Both the position numbers and the translations under genes were made by a program. The notes under the pieces are model-generated. The model saw only the letters and a program-made list of their open reading frames with translations, searched no databases and was not told the origin of the DNA. Shown in pieces: positions 52,475 through 60,594 of a DNA stretch of 64,000 nucleotides (position 1 is the first letter of the stretch; each line of letters begins with the position of its first letter). The stretch comes from Meinhardsimonia xiamenensis (GTDB lineage Bacteria; Pseudomonadota; Alphaproteobacteria; Rhodobacterales; Rhodobacteraceae), in assembly GCF_900102905.1 (NCBI RefSeq), contig NZ_FNFV01000002.1:372001-436000 (forward strand), written 5' to 3'.

Positions 52475-53573
52475 GACGTTCAGGCGCTGGCTCGGTCTCG
52501 GCCCCCGGGTCGAGACCACGCCGCAGCCCACCCCGCGCGGGCGGATCGACCATGTCGTCCTGCTCGACGGCACCATGTCCACGCTCAGACCGGGGCACGA
52601 GACCAACATCGGCCTGATCTACAAGCTGCTGTGCGAGGTGGCGCCGACCGCGCGGCTGTCGCTGCGCTACGAGGCTGGCGTGCAGTGGGAGAGCTGGGGT
52701 GACACGCTCAACGTGATCGAGGGGCGCGGCATCAACCGCCAGATCCAGCGCGCCTACGGCTTCATCGCCTCGCGCTACCGGCCCGGCGACCGCATCTTTC
52801 TTTTCGGCTACTCGCGGGGGGCCTATGCCGCGCGCTCCCTCGCCGGCGTGATCGACACGGTGGGTCTTCTTCGCGCGAAACACGCCACTGAGCGCAACGT
52901 GCGCCTCGCCTACCGCTATTACCGGGTGTGGGACGCGGGACGGGATCCGGCCGAGGCGCCAGCCCGTGGCCTCGCGGCCTTCCGCCGCCTCTACTGTCAC
53001 GAGCGGGTGCCGATCGAGATGGTCGGCGTGTTCGATACGGTCAAGGCGCTGGGCTTTCGCGCTCCGTTCCTGTGGCGGCTGACCGAGGGGCGGCATCTGT
53101 TCCACAACCACGCCCTCGGACCCTCGATCCGGCACGGCTACCACGCGCTCGCCCTTGACGAGACCCGCGAGGCCTTCGCGCCGGTGCTGTGGGAAAGCTG
53201 GGCGGGCTGGCCCGGCGAGGAGGTCGTCCAGATGTGGTTTCGCGGCGCGCATGGCGACATCGGCGGCCAGCTCGGCGGCTTTCATGCCGCCCGCCCGCTC
53301 TCCAACATTCCGCTTGTCTGGATGCTCGAGAAGGCCGCGGGCTGCGACCTGCCCCTGCCGCGCGGCTGGCGGGCGCGTTTTCCCACCGACCCTGATGCCC
53401 CTGCCGTTGGCGTCAATCGCGGCTGGGGCAGGTTGTTCCTTGCCCGGCGCCGTCGCGTGGTGGGGCGCGATCCCTCCGAACAGATCCACCCCAGCGCGCG
53501 CGGGCGCAAGGTGGCGGCGGTGATCCTCAACCAGCCCTGGCTGGAGATGGCCGAGCCCGCGGCGAGCGGCTGA
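52452..53573 (+). CDS. DUF2235 domain protein (alpha/beta hydrolase-like)
   Basis: Protein of the DUF2235 family (373 aa), which has an alpha/beta hydrolase fold and is sometimes found with type VI secretion or effector functions. DUF2235 hallmarks are IDHVVLLDGTMSTL near the start and the nucleophile elbow FLFGYSRGAYAARSL at about residues 115-130. A second conserved region includes VWFRGAHGDIGGQL-like MWFRGAHGDIGGQLGGFH. It starts at GTG 52452 inside the molybdopterin gene, overlapping it by 23 bases, so the two are translationally coupled. No VgrG or other secretion gene is close. Confidence 0.85.
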   Translation: MEAIRLARTFRRWLGLGPRVETTPQPTPRGRIDHVVLLDGTMSTLRPGHETNIGLIYKLLCEVAPTARLSLRYEAGVQWESWGDTLNVIEGRGINRQIQRAYGFIASRYRPGDRIFLFGYSRGAYAARSLAGVIDTVGLLRAKHATERNVRLAYRYYRVWDAGRDPAEAPARGLAAFRRLYCHERVPIEMVGVFDTVKALGFRAPFLWRLTEGRHLFHNHALGPSIRHGYHALALDETREAFAPVLWESWAGWPGEEVVQMWFRGAHGDIGGQLGGFHAARPLSNIPLVWMLEKAAGCDLPLPRGWRARFPTDPDAPAVGVNRGWGRLFLARRRRVVGRDPSEQIHPSARGRKVAAVILNQPWLEMAEPAASG

Positions 53574-54050
53574 TCAGGCGCGCATGATCAGGCAGGTGGT
53601 GGAGCCGGTGGCGTAGAGGCGGCCATCCTCGATGCCGGTGATCTCGCCTGCGGCGACGCCGGTGCTGCGCCCGGTGTGCTGGACGCGACCGGTGGCACGC
53701 ACGCGGGTGCCGAGCGGGATGGGACGGGTGATGTTCACCTTGTATTCAAGCGTGGTGTAGAGGCTGCCCTTCGGCACCATGGTCATCACCGCGCAGGCCA
53801 TGGCACTGTCGAGAAGCGTGCCATACCAGCCGCCATGCACCGTGCCCATCGGATTGCAGACCTCGAAGACGGGCGCGCCCGTGAAACTGACCTTGCCTTC
53901 CTCCACCGCCTCGAGGGCAAAGCCGAGGCGGCCCGTGATCGGCGGCGCGGAAACCCGGCCCGCGAGAATGGCGCGCATGAACTCGAGCCCCGACATGGAG
54001 AGAAGCGTTTCCCGGTCGGCAAGCTCTTCGGGGCTGCTGGCAATGAACAT
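53574..54050 (-). CDS. PaaI family thioesterase
   Basis: Hotdog-fold thioesterase (158 aa) likely acting on aromatic or short-chain acyl-CoA. The helix-bearing motif is NPMGTVHGGWYGTLLDSA with HGG at residues 72-74, and the active-site acid is probably Asp82 of that block. The N-terminus has a short helical extension. The stop abuts the DUF2235 stop directly (53573/53574, convergent). The ATG at 54050 begins MFIASSPEELADRE, with TCAGGATG-type spacing weak. The gene is monocistronic here. Confidence 0.85.
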   Translation of the reverse strand: MFIASSPEELADRETLLSMSGLEFMRAILAGRVSAPPITGRLGFALEAVEEGKVSFTGAPVFEVCNPMGTVHGGWYGTLLDSAMACAVMTMVPKGSLYTTLEYKVNITRPIPLGTRVRATGRVQHTGRSTGVAAGEITGIEDGRLYATGSTTCLIMRA

Positions 54051-54176
54051 CCTGACCCTTCGTCTTGGTCTGTGATCGCGGTGAGGCTAGACCGGAGTCG
54101 CGGGCAAGGGAAAGAGGGCGCGTCTGCCGGTTTGCGGCCACTGGCGCTGCCGCGGGCCCCATGCGATGAGGGGCGC

Positions 54177-55082
54177 ATGGATCTGTGGATCATCGCCACC
54201 CTCGGCGCGGCGGCGGCACAAACGCTTCGCTTTGCGCTGCAGAAACGGCTGAAGGGCACCGGGCTGACGAGCGCGGGGGCGACCTTTGCCCGCTTCGTCT
54301 GGTCCGCTCCGCTTGCCGCAGGCGTGGCGCTCGCCTGGGCGCAGGCGTCGGGGCAGGCGATTCCGGCCATGAGCGCGCGCTTCTGGGCCTTCGCGCTCAC
54401 GGGCGGGCTCGCGCAGATCCTCGCCACGGTGTGCGTCATGGCGCTGTTTTCGCTCCGCAACTTCGCCGTTGGGCTGACGCTCAAGAACACCGAGGTGCTG
54501 CTGACCGTGCCGATCGGGCTTGTGCTTCTGGGCGAGGGGGTGGCGCTTGCGGGCGCCATCGCCATCGGGCTTGGCTTTCTCGGGGTGATCCTGCTCTCCG
54601 ACCCGCCGGGGGGCAGCGCCGGGGCGCTCTGGCGGCGGGTGCTCAACCCCGCCGCCGCGCTCGGGCTTGCCGCGGGGGCGCTCTTTGCGATCTCGGCGGT
54701 GGGCTATCGGGGCGCCTCGCTGGCGCTCGGCTCAGGCGATGCGGCGCTTCGGGCGGCGACCACCCTTGCCGTCGTCACCGCCTTCCAGACCGTGGCAATG
54801 ACGCCCTGGCTTGCGCTGCGCGAGCCCGGCCAGATCGGCGCGGTGTTGCGCGACTGGCGCGTGGCGGGGCTTGTAGGGCTCACCTCGATGATCGGCAGCC
54901 TCGGCTGGTTTCTCGCCTTCACCCTGCAGAACGCCGCCTATGTGCGGGCGCTCGGGCAGGTGGAGCTCATTTTCGGCATCGGTGTCACGGCGCTCGTCTT
55001 CCGCGAGCCGATCCGCGCGCGCGAGCTTGCCGGCATGGCGCTCCTGGGCGCCGGTGCACTGGGCCTCATCCTCTTCGTGTGA
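54177..55082 (+). CDS. EamA/DMT family transporter
   Basis: Inner-membrane drug/metabolite transporter (301 aa) with about ten hydrophobic segments in two EamA repeats. It resembles the branch with an N-terminal LWIIATLGAAAAQTLRFALQK, conserved GLTLKNTEVLLTVPIGLVLLGEG, and a C-terminal end LLGAGALGLILF. Substrate is unknown. The ATG at 54177 follows GAGGGGCGC. Its last 17 bases overlap the 3' end of the opposing NUDIX gene (55066-55082), a convergent overlap that may reduce both transcripts. Confidence 0.87.
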   Translation: MDLWIIATLGAAAAQTLRFALQKRLKGTGLTSAGATFARFVWSAPLAAGVALAWAQASGQAIPAMSARFWAFALTGGLAQILATVCVMALFSLRNFAVGLTLKNTEVLLTVPIGLVLLGEGVALAGAIAIGLGFLGVILLSDPPGGSAGALWRRVLNPAAALGLAAGALFAISAVGYRGASLALGSGDAALRAATTLAVVTAFQTVAMTPWLALREPGQIGAVLRDWRVAGLVGLTSMIGSLGWFLAFTLQNAAYVRALGQVELIFGIGVTALVFREPIRARELAGMALLGAGALGLILFV

Positions 55083-55776
55083 CGGCGTCGAGCGGGCGCG
55101 CACCGCCCAGCCGCAGAAACAGGCTTTCTTCCTCGGTGTTGCGGAAGAAGGGTACCGCGTCAGGCGGGCCGAGGCGGGGCAGCGCGGCGGCCACCTCGGC
55201 CAGCACCACCTCGGTGATGAAGGGCAGGTGGAAGTTGCGCACCTCGTCAAGCGGGATCCACTGCAGGTGCGACAGCTCGTCGGAGGCGCGCGAAAAATCG
55301 TCAGGATCGCCGGCGATCCGTTCCGCATCGACGAGAAAGAAGCGCGCATCAAACCGGCGCGGCCTGCCCGGCGGGGTGATGGCGCGGAAGACGAAGGTGA
55401 GCCCTTCGGCGCTCGGCACATGCCCCGTGGCAGCGAAACCGGCCCAGTCCGGAGGCGGCGCACCGGGCCAGCGGCCGGGCACGCCGAGCACGAGCCCCGT
55501 CTCCTCCCACAGCTCGCGTATGGCGCAGGCGGCGAGCGCATTGGCGATGCCTGCAGGCGCCGCTTCCTCGAGCCGCGAGGCGCAGGGCTCGGCCACGGTC
55601 GCGGCCAGCGGCACCGCCGCGTCGCCCGCATCGAGCGCGCCGCCCGGAAAGACAAAGCGGCTCGGCATGAAGGCCGCGCCGGAGCCGCGCTGGCCCATTA
55701 GCACCGAGGGGCGCGTTTCGGCATCGCGCAGGACGATCACCGTGGCGGCGTCGCGGATGCGGCTCTTGTCGGTCAT
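55066..55776 (-). CDS. NUDIX hydrolase
   Basis: Nucleotide-diphosphate or CoA hydrolase (236 aa). The Nudix box is GIANALAACAIRELWEETGLV, with catalytic REXXEEXGL. The long insertion between the first strand (FPGGALDAGD) and the box is a feature of the NUDT7/19 CoA-type group, so a coenzyme A or related substrate is plausible but unproven. The ATG at 55776 has GGGAGAG upstream, which decides against the longer start at 55821. It lies 22 bases downstream of the DUF983 gene start region on the same strand and is part of a leftward pair. Confidence 0.88.
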   Translation of the reverse strand: MTDKSRIRDAATVIVLRDAETRPSVLMGQRGSGAAFMPSRFVFPGGALDAGDAAVPLAATVAEPCASRLEEAAPAGIANALAACAIRELWEETGLVLGVPGRWPGAPPPDWAGFAATGHVPSAEGLTFVFRAITPPGRPRRFDARFFLVDAERIAGDPDDFSRASDELSHLQWIPLDEVRNFHLPFITEVVLAEVAAALPRLGPPDAVPFFRNTEEESLFLRLGGARPLDAVTRRG

Positions 55777-55798
55777 CGCTCTCCCGCGGGGGGTGGCG

Positions 55799-56233
55799 TC
55801 AGCGCTCGCCCCCGAAGCCATGCATGCGCTTGGCCCACTGGATGGCGACGATCATCCCCTTCAATCGCGGCAAGAGATACAGCGACAGTGCCACCGTGCC
55901 AACGAGAAACACCGAGGCGAGCACCAGCGGCTCGGGGCGGAAGGCGGTGAACACCCACATCAGGAGCGGTGCCATCACATGCCCGACGATCAGGATGGTC
56001 AGATAAGCCGGCCCGTCATCGGCGCGCTGATGGCTGAGATCCTCGCCGCAGACAGGGCAGCTTTCGCGCACCTTCAGATAGCCCTGAAGCATCGGCCCGG
56101 CGCCGCAGCTCGGGCAGCGTCGGCGCAAGCCCCGGCGGATGGCGGGCCATACGGCGCGGTCCTCGGTGGGCACGGCGGCAGGCACGGCGGCGGGGCGGTG
56201 GGCTTCGGCGTCGTTCACGGCAAGCTCGGTCAT
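55799..56233 (-). CDS. DUF983 membrane protein
   Basis: Membrane protein (144 aa) typical of alphaproteobacteria. The N-terminal domain has a zinc-ribbon pattern with Cys40, Cys43, Cys59 and Cys62 (CPSCGAG, CPVCGED). Two to three membrane segments follow (LTILIVGHVMAPLLMWVF, VLASVFLVGTVALSLYLL). The C-terminus is short and basic. The ATG at 56233 is preceded only by a weak purine stretch. It is separated by 235 bases from the divergent EF-hand gene. Its function is not known. Confidence 0.85.
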   Translation of the reverse strand: MTELAVNDAEAHRPAAVPAAVPTEDRAVWPAIRRGLRRRCPSCGAGPMLQGYLKVRESCPVCGEDLSHQRADDGPAYLTILIVGHVMAPLLMWVFTAFRPEPLVLASVFLVGTVALSLYLLPRLKGMIVAIQWAKRMHGFGGER

Positions 56234-56468
56234 ACTTTCGCAACCCGGTGGTCGGGGGTGATTGCACCCGAGCAATCTAGCCCGCGGCCCCGGCGATGAA
56301 AGCCTGACAGATTGCCCCGCGGCGCCGTGTCGCGCGGAAGGCAGGGCCAAAGCGGAAATCCGCGGCCCGTGGCGACGGAAACCGCCGCGCGCTGCGTTCA
56401 AGCCTGCGAGAGTGCAGCAGAGAGCGCCCTCTCTTCGAAAAAAGCTACATCGAGAGAAGGAAACGAAC

Positions 56469-57038
56469 ATGAAACGCCACTCCATGCTTGCGGGGCTCGT
56501 CCTCGCCACGGCTCTCTCCGGCGGTCTCGCCGCCACGCTGCCCGCCGCCGCCGACGACCGCGGCGCAGCGACAGCGCGCTCGCTTCCGATCTTCGCCGAG
56601 ATCGACGCCGACGGCGATGGCCGCATCACCGCCGAGGAGGCGCGCGCAGCGGCCGAGGCGCGGTTTGCCGCCGCCGATGCCAACGGAGACGGTCAGCTTT
56701 CGGCCGAGGAACTCGTGGCCGCCGAGCAGGCCCGCCGGACCGAGGCAATGGCGGCCCGCGCCGCGCGCATGATCGAGGCGCTCGACCAGAACGGTGACGG
56801 TCTGCTCAGTGCCGAGGAACTGCAGGCCAGCCGCTCGGCGCGCCTGTTCGAGCGGCTCGACGTCGACGGTGACGGCGTGATCACGCAGAACGAGGCGCGG
56901 CTGGCGATGGGCCGGCATGCCCATGCTCACGGCGGCCGCCATGGCAAGAGGCTTCGCGGCGCTCACGGCCGGGAGCACGGGCATGGCGGCTTTGGCGGCT
57001 TCTGGGGCGACGCCGGCACGGCGCCCGCCCAGAACTGA
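56469..57038 (+). CDS. EF-hand calcium-binding exported protein
   Basis: Secreted or periplasmic calcium-binding protein (189 aa). The signal peptide is MKRHSMLAGLVLATALSGGLAATLPAAA, cleaved near residue 29. Four calcium-binding loops of the DxDGDG type lie at residues 46-57, 70-81, 106-117 and 131-142, so four EF-hands or pseudo-EF pairs are present. The C-terminus is His/Gly-rich (HAHAHGGRHGKR). The ATG at 56469 follows GAGAAGG. It heads a rightward cluster with an ECF sigma factor and its likely regulators and is separated from it by 112 bases holding a hairpin. Confidence 0.88.
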   Translation: MKRHSMLAGLVLATALSGGLAATLPAAADDRGAATARSLPIFAEIDADGDGRITAEEARAAAEARFAAADANGDGQLSAEELVAAEQARRTEAMAARAARMIEALDQNGDGLLSAEELQASRSARLFERLDVDGDGVITQNEARLAMGRHAHAHGGRHGKRLRGAHGREHGHGGFGGFWGDAGTAPAQN

Positions 57039-57055
57039 GCCAGGGCCGGGCCGAT

Positions 57056-57102
57056 GGCGGCGCGCCTCTCAGCCTTCGGACCCGCCGGAGGGGCGCGCCG
57101 CC
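57056..57102 (+). terminator. 11-bp inverted repeat between the EF-hand and sigma genes
   Basis: GGCGGCGCGCC (57056-57066) and GGCGCGCCGCC (57092-57102) pair perfectly around a 25-base loop with further short pairing. It lies 18 bases after the EF-hand stop and 48 bases before the sigma gene ATG. There is no T-run, so partial termination, RNA stability or an operator are all possible. Confidence 0.5.
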
Positions 57103-57150
57103 TCGAGGTGCCGTTTGCCGTCACGGGGCGATGCGCGATAGCCAGAGGGG

Positions 57151-57738
57151 ATGATGGAGCCCGCGCAGGACTGTCTGAGCGATGTGACCGACGAGGCGCT
57201 GCTCGTCGCCTACGGCAATGGCGACAGGGAGGCGGCGCGGGCGCTCACCCTGCGCCTTGCGCCGCGCCTGTATGCCCATGCCGTGCGGATGCTCGCCGAC
57301 CCGGCCGAGGCGGAGGATGTGACTCAGGAGGCGATGCTCCGGCTGTGGCGCATCGCGCCGCAATGGCGGCAGGGCGAGGCGCGGGTTTCAACCTGGCTCT
57401 ACCGGGTGGTGGTCAACCTGTGCACCGATCGGTTGCGGCGCCGGCGCGGGGTCGGACTCGACGGGATCGACGAGCCGCAGGACGAACGGCCCGGTGCGGA
57501 GCGCAGGCTTCTGGATCAGGCACGCGCACGGGCATTGTCCGATGCGCTTGCGGAGCTGCCCGAGCGCCAGCGGATGGCGGTCCTGCTGCGCCATATCGAG
57601 GGACTCGGCAACCCCGAGATCGCCGAGATCATGGACATCAGCGTCGAGGCGGTCGAGAGTCTTCTGGCGCGGGGAAAGCGCGCGCTCGCCAGGATCCTGG
57701 CCGACCGGCGCGAGGAGTTGGGATATGAGGATGTCTGA
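57151..57738 (+). CDS. ECF-type RNA polymerase sigma factor
   Basis: Extracytoplasmic-function sigma factor (195 aa). Region 2 has DPAEAEDVTQEAMLRLWR (2.2) and STWLYRVVVNLCTDRLRRRR (2.4). Region 4 has ELPERQRMAVLLRHIEGLG and NPEIAEIMDISVEAVESLLARGKRALARIL, the -35-binding helix-turn-helix. The ATG at 57151 and the one at 57154 are adjacent, with AGAGGGG just before, and either fits. The last 14 bases overlap the next gene. The neighbouring genes suggest envelope or metal stress control, and the EF-hand gene may be its target. Confidence 0.93.
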   Translation: MMEPAQDCLSDVTDEALLVAYGNGDREAARALTLRLAPRLYAHAVRMLADPAEAEDVTQEAMLRLWRIAPQWRQGEARVSTWLYRVVVNLCTDRLRRRRGVGLDGIDEPQDERPGAERRLLDQARARALSDALAELPERQRMAVLLRHIEGLGNPEIAEIMDISVEAVESLLARGKRALARILADRREELGYEDV

Positions 57739-58183
57739 TGGAAACAGGCGGAACGGACGCGAGGCCGGGAGCTCCATCGGCGGCAGCTCCGGCCGCGCAC
57801 CGGGACGTGCGCTTGGCGAGGCCGAGCTCGAGCTGTTCTTCGAGGCGGCCCGGTCGCAGGCGCCGGAGCCGCCTTCGCGACTGATGGCGCGTATCCTCGC
57901 CGATGCCGAAGGCGCGCTTGCCGCCCCCGCGGCGGCCCGAGCCACGCGCCGCCGCCCGTCGCTCCCCGCGCTCGTGGGGCGGGTTCTGGGCGGCTGGCCG
58001 GCCCTGGCCGGGTTGTCGGCGGCGGCGGTGGCGGGGCTGGCGATCGGTCTTGGCGCGCCCGAAACGGTGGAGGGCGTCGCGGTTGCGGTGCTCAGCGATG
58101 GCGGCGAGGCCGCGGCCGGATGGACGCTCGAGACCCTCGCCGACGGCTGGGCCGGGTACGGAAGCTTGTGGGAGGAAGGCTAG
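57725..58183 (+). CDS. Probable membrane-bound regulator of the sigma factor (152 aa)
   Basis: Unrecognised protein that sits where an anti-sigma factor normally does. The N-terminus (ELELFFEAARSQAPEPPSRLM) is a probable helical cytosolic segment and a membrane helix lies at about residues 92-110 (PALAGLSAAAVAGLAIGLG). No HxxxCxxC zinc motif is seen, so it is not a classical zinc anti-sigma protein. It starts at ATG 57725 with an overlap of 14 bases with the sigma gene. An ATG six bases downstream is an alternative. It ends directly before the next ATG. Confidence 0.65.
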   Translation: MRMSDGNRRNGREAGSSIGGSSGRAPGRALGEAELELFFEAARSQAPEPPSRLMARILADAEGALAAPAAARATRRRPSLPALVGRVLGGWPALAGLSAAAVAGLAIGLGAPETVEGVAVAVLSDGGEAAAGWTLETLADGWAGYGSLWEEG

Positions 58184-58732
58184 ATGGCCGAAACCCCTGA
58201 CACGGATAATGGCACGCCCCGGAACGGCGGCGAGATCGGCCGCCGCGCATTGCGGCTGACGCGGATCGCCCTGGTGATCAGCCTTGCGCTCAACCTGCTG
58301 GTCGCGGGCGTGGTCGTCGGAGCGCTCATCCGTGGCGTGCCATGGAAGGAGGGCCCGCGCGCCGGCGGACTCCTGCGCGATCCCGGACTCGGGCCGTTCT
58401 ATCACGCCCTGCCGGATGATGAGCGCCGCGCCATCGCCGAGGCGCTGGCCTCGCGGCGGGCCGAACTCGAGGCCGAGCGCGCGGCGCTGCGGGCCCAGCT
58501 TCGCTCGCTTCTGGAGGCGGTGCGCACAGAGCCCTTCGCGGCCGACCGTCTGCGCGCGCTCTTCGCCGAGCAGGATGCCGCCATAACACGGCGTCGCGCA
58601 CTGGCGCTTGAGCTGCTGATCGAACGGCTCTCGGCGATGAGCCCGGCCGAGCGTGCCCGTTATGCCGATCGGCTCGAAGCGTTGTTGCGCAAGCCATTGC
58701 GGGAGCGCGAGCGCCGCGACGGCCGGCGCTGA
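58184..58732 (+). CDS. Spy/CnrX-like periplasmic heavy-metal sensor protein
   Basis: Membrane-anchored periplasmic protein (182 aa) of the periplasmic heavy-metal sensor type (CnrX/RseA-like). An N-terminal membrane helix at residues 26-48 (TRIALVISLALNLLVAGVVVGAL) is followed by a helical periplasmic domain with an Arg/Glu-rich amphipathic hairpin, EALASRRAELEAERAALRAQLRSLLEAV. It starts right after the stop of the preceding gene (TAG ATG), so translation is coupled. It probably senses metal or envelope stress for the sigma factor. Metal ligands are not obvious because His, Cys and Met residues are few. Confidence 0.82.
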   Translation: MAETPDTDNGTPRNGGEIGRRALRLTRIALVISLALNLLVAGVVVGALIRGVPWKEGPRAGGLLRDPGLGPFYHALPDDERRAIAEALASRRAELEAERAALRAQLRSLLEAVRTEPFAADRLRALFAEQDAAITRRRALALELLIERLSAMSPAERARYADRLEALLRKPLRERERRDGRR

Positions 58733-58840
58733 CCGGTGCCGGAAGAGGCGCGAGCCCGCCTCGGGAGCGGGGCCGTCGCAGCGCGGGGCGGATGCCGGCG
58801 GACTGGCACGCGGCGGACGTTGCCCGTTGCCGCGCCCGCC

Positions 58841-60229
58841 TCAGGCCGCGCGGCGCGCCAGCGTCACCGTGTTGCGGCCTGCGGCCTTTGCGCGTCTGAG
58901 CGCGCGGTCGGCCCGCTCCATGACCTCGGCTGCGGCCCCGGCTGCCCTGTCCGGGCCGGTGCGGGCTTCACCGGCGTGCACCGCAAGCCCGATGCTCAGC
59001 GTCACCCGTGCCTCGACCCGCGGGGAAACCGCTATGGGCCGCGCCGCCACCGCCTCGCGCAAGGCCTCGGCCCGGTCTCTGGCCGCCCCGCCGCGGGTGC
59101 CTGGCAGGATGGCCAGAAACTCCTCGCCGCCCACGCGGGCCAGAAGTTCGCCCTCGGCCATCGCCGCCTGCATGCGCCGCGCCACTTCACGCAGCACCGC
59201 ATCCCCCGCCGGATGACCGAGGCTGTCATTGACCCGCTTGAAATGGTCGATGTCGATCATCAGAACCGCGAGCGGCTCCGCGGCAGTGGCCGCGGCGGCA
59301 AGCTCGGCGAGCCGGTGCAGGGCTAGGCGGCGGTTCGCCAGTCCGGTGAGCGGATCGGTGACCGAAAGCTCGAGCCCCCGGCGCAGCGCCGCGCGCCGCT
59401 CCGCCCGACGGCGCCGGGCGGCAAGCGCGCGCAGGATGCGCAAGCGCCGCTCGGCGAGTCCGGCGCCGGGGGGCAGCAGGTCGTCAATGCGCATTTCCAG
59501 CAGCCGCACCGGCGCCCGGCCCCCGCCAGAGGCGCCGAAAACCACGAAGGCGGCCTCTCGGCACGCCGGCAGGCAATGCAGGCGCGCAAGGCAATCGACG
59601 AGCCCGTCTTCGCTCATTCCCGCCGCCTCGATCGCGACCAGCTCCAGCCCTTGCAGGGCGGCCAAGTCATCCGCCGCACGGGCCGGGGTGGTCCGCTGGC
59701 ACGGATGCGGCGCGAGCGCCCCGGCCAGCCCGCCCCAGTCGCCCGCGCGCCCCTCGGCGCCAACCAGCGCAATCTGGCCCGGCCGCTCGGGCGCTTGCCT
59801 TTCCGCGGGCTCCTCGAGCGCGGGAAGCGGCCCGATCTCGGTGAATTCCGCCTCACGGGCGCTGGCGCGGAGGAGATGGCGGATCCAGGCGATAAGACAA
59901 TCCGGCGCGATCGGCTTTTCGAGCACCTCGGCCGCGCCGGCGGCCAGCGCGGCCAGCCGGAAGGCCGCGCCCGGACAGTGCGCCAGCATCAGCACCGGCA
60001 ACCGCGACAGGCCGGGCAGGGCGCGCAGAGCGCGGGCAAGCCCTATGGGCTGGCCCTCGACCAGATCGGCATCGATCACCGCTACCGCCGGCGGCTCGCG
60101 CCGCGCCGTGGCCAGCGCCGCGTTCATGCCGCTGGCCTGCGCGACAAGGAGACCCGCTTCGGCGAGGCGCACCGTCCACAGGATGCGGCTGCTTGCTGCG
60201 GCTTCCACGAGGAGAATTCGCTTGCCCAT
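58841..60229 (-). CDS. PleD-like diguanylate cyclase with two receiver domains
   Basis: Response-regulator diguanylate cyclase (462 aa) with REC-REC-GGDEF architecture. The first receiver begins RILLVEAAASS, with only Glu9 of the usual acidic pair, the probable phospho-acceptor Asp53 in VIDADL and Lys in LEKPI; it lacks the conserved Thr. The second receiver is degenerate, with no clear Asp. The GGDEF domain has LARVGGEEFLAIL at about residue 370. The RxxD inhibitory site upstream reads AEGE, so product inhibition is likely lost. The ATG at 60229 begins MGKRIL; 60247 is an alternative. Confidence 0.88.
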   Translation of the reverse strand: MGKRILLVEAAASSRILWTVRLAEAGLLVAQASGMNAALATARREPPAVAVIDADLVEGQPIGLARALRALPGLSRLPVLMLAHCPGAAFRLAALAAGAAEVLEKPIAPDCLIAWIRHLLRASAREAEFTEIGPLPALEEPAERQAPERPGQIALVGAEGRAGDWGGLAGALAPHPCQRTTPARAADDLAALQGLELVAIEAAGMSEDGLVDCLARLHCLPACREAAFVVFGASGGGRAPVRLLEMRIDDLLPPGAGLAERRLRILRALAARRRRAERRAALRRGLELSVTDPLTGLANRRLALHRLAELAAAATAAEPLAVLMIDIDHFKRVNDSLGHPAGDAVLREVARRMQAAMAEGELLARVGGEEFLAILPGTRGGAARDRAEALREAVAARPIAVSPRVEARVTLSIGLAVHAGEARTGPDRAAGAAAEVMERADRALRRAKAAGRNTVTLARRAA

Positions 60230-60308
60230 GCGCCGAGACCCTTGCATCGCTTCCGGTGGTTGACGGACTCTAGGCGCGGCGTGGTTAACGAAGGGTTGCG
60301 GAGCACGG

Positions 60309-60590
60309 ATGATGGGGGCTGATGAGGCAGAAGCAGTGGCGCTGCGCGCGCTGGCCTGGCTGGCCGGCGAGGAAGATCTTCTGCGCGTCTTTCTCGGCGC
60401 GAGCGGCGCCAGCCCTGCCGACCTGGCGGCGCGGGCCGGGGAGCCGGAATTCCTCGTCGCCGTGCTCGACTTCCTGCTTCTCGATGACGCCTGGATCACC
60501 GCCTTCTGCGATGCCGAGGGGCTTTCCTACGAGACGCCGGCGGCGGCACGCCGCGCGCTTCCCGGCGGGGCCGAGCTGCACTGGACCTGA
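60309..60590 (+). CDS. DUF3572 protein (93 aa)
   Basis: Small helical protein of the DUF3572 family, common in alphaproteobacteria and usually near regulatory genes. It has ALRALAWLAGEEDLLRVFLGASG and FLVAVLDFLLLDDAWITAFC, the family core, and ends ALPGGAELHWT. The ATG at 60309 begins the frame. It is divergent from the GGDEF gene across 79 bases and converges on the MarR gene, whose stop is 5 bases away. No biochemical role is known. Confidence 0.88.
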   Translation: MMGADEAEAVALRALAWLAGEEDLLRVFLGASGASPADLAARAGEPEFLVAVLDFLLLDDAWITAFCDAEGLSYETPAAARRALPGGAELHWT

Positions 60591-60594
60591 GGCT

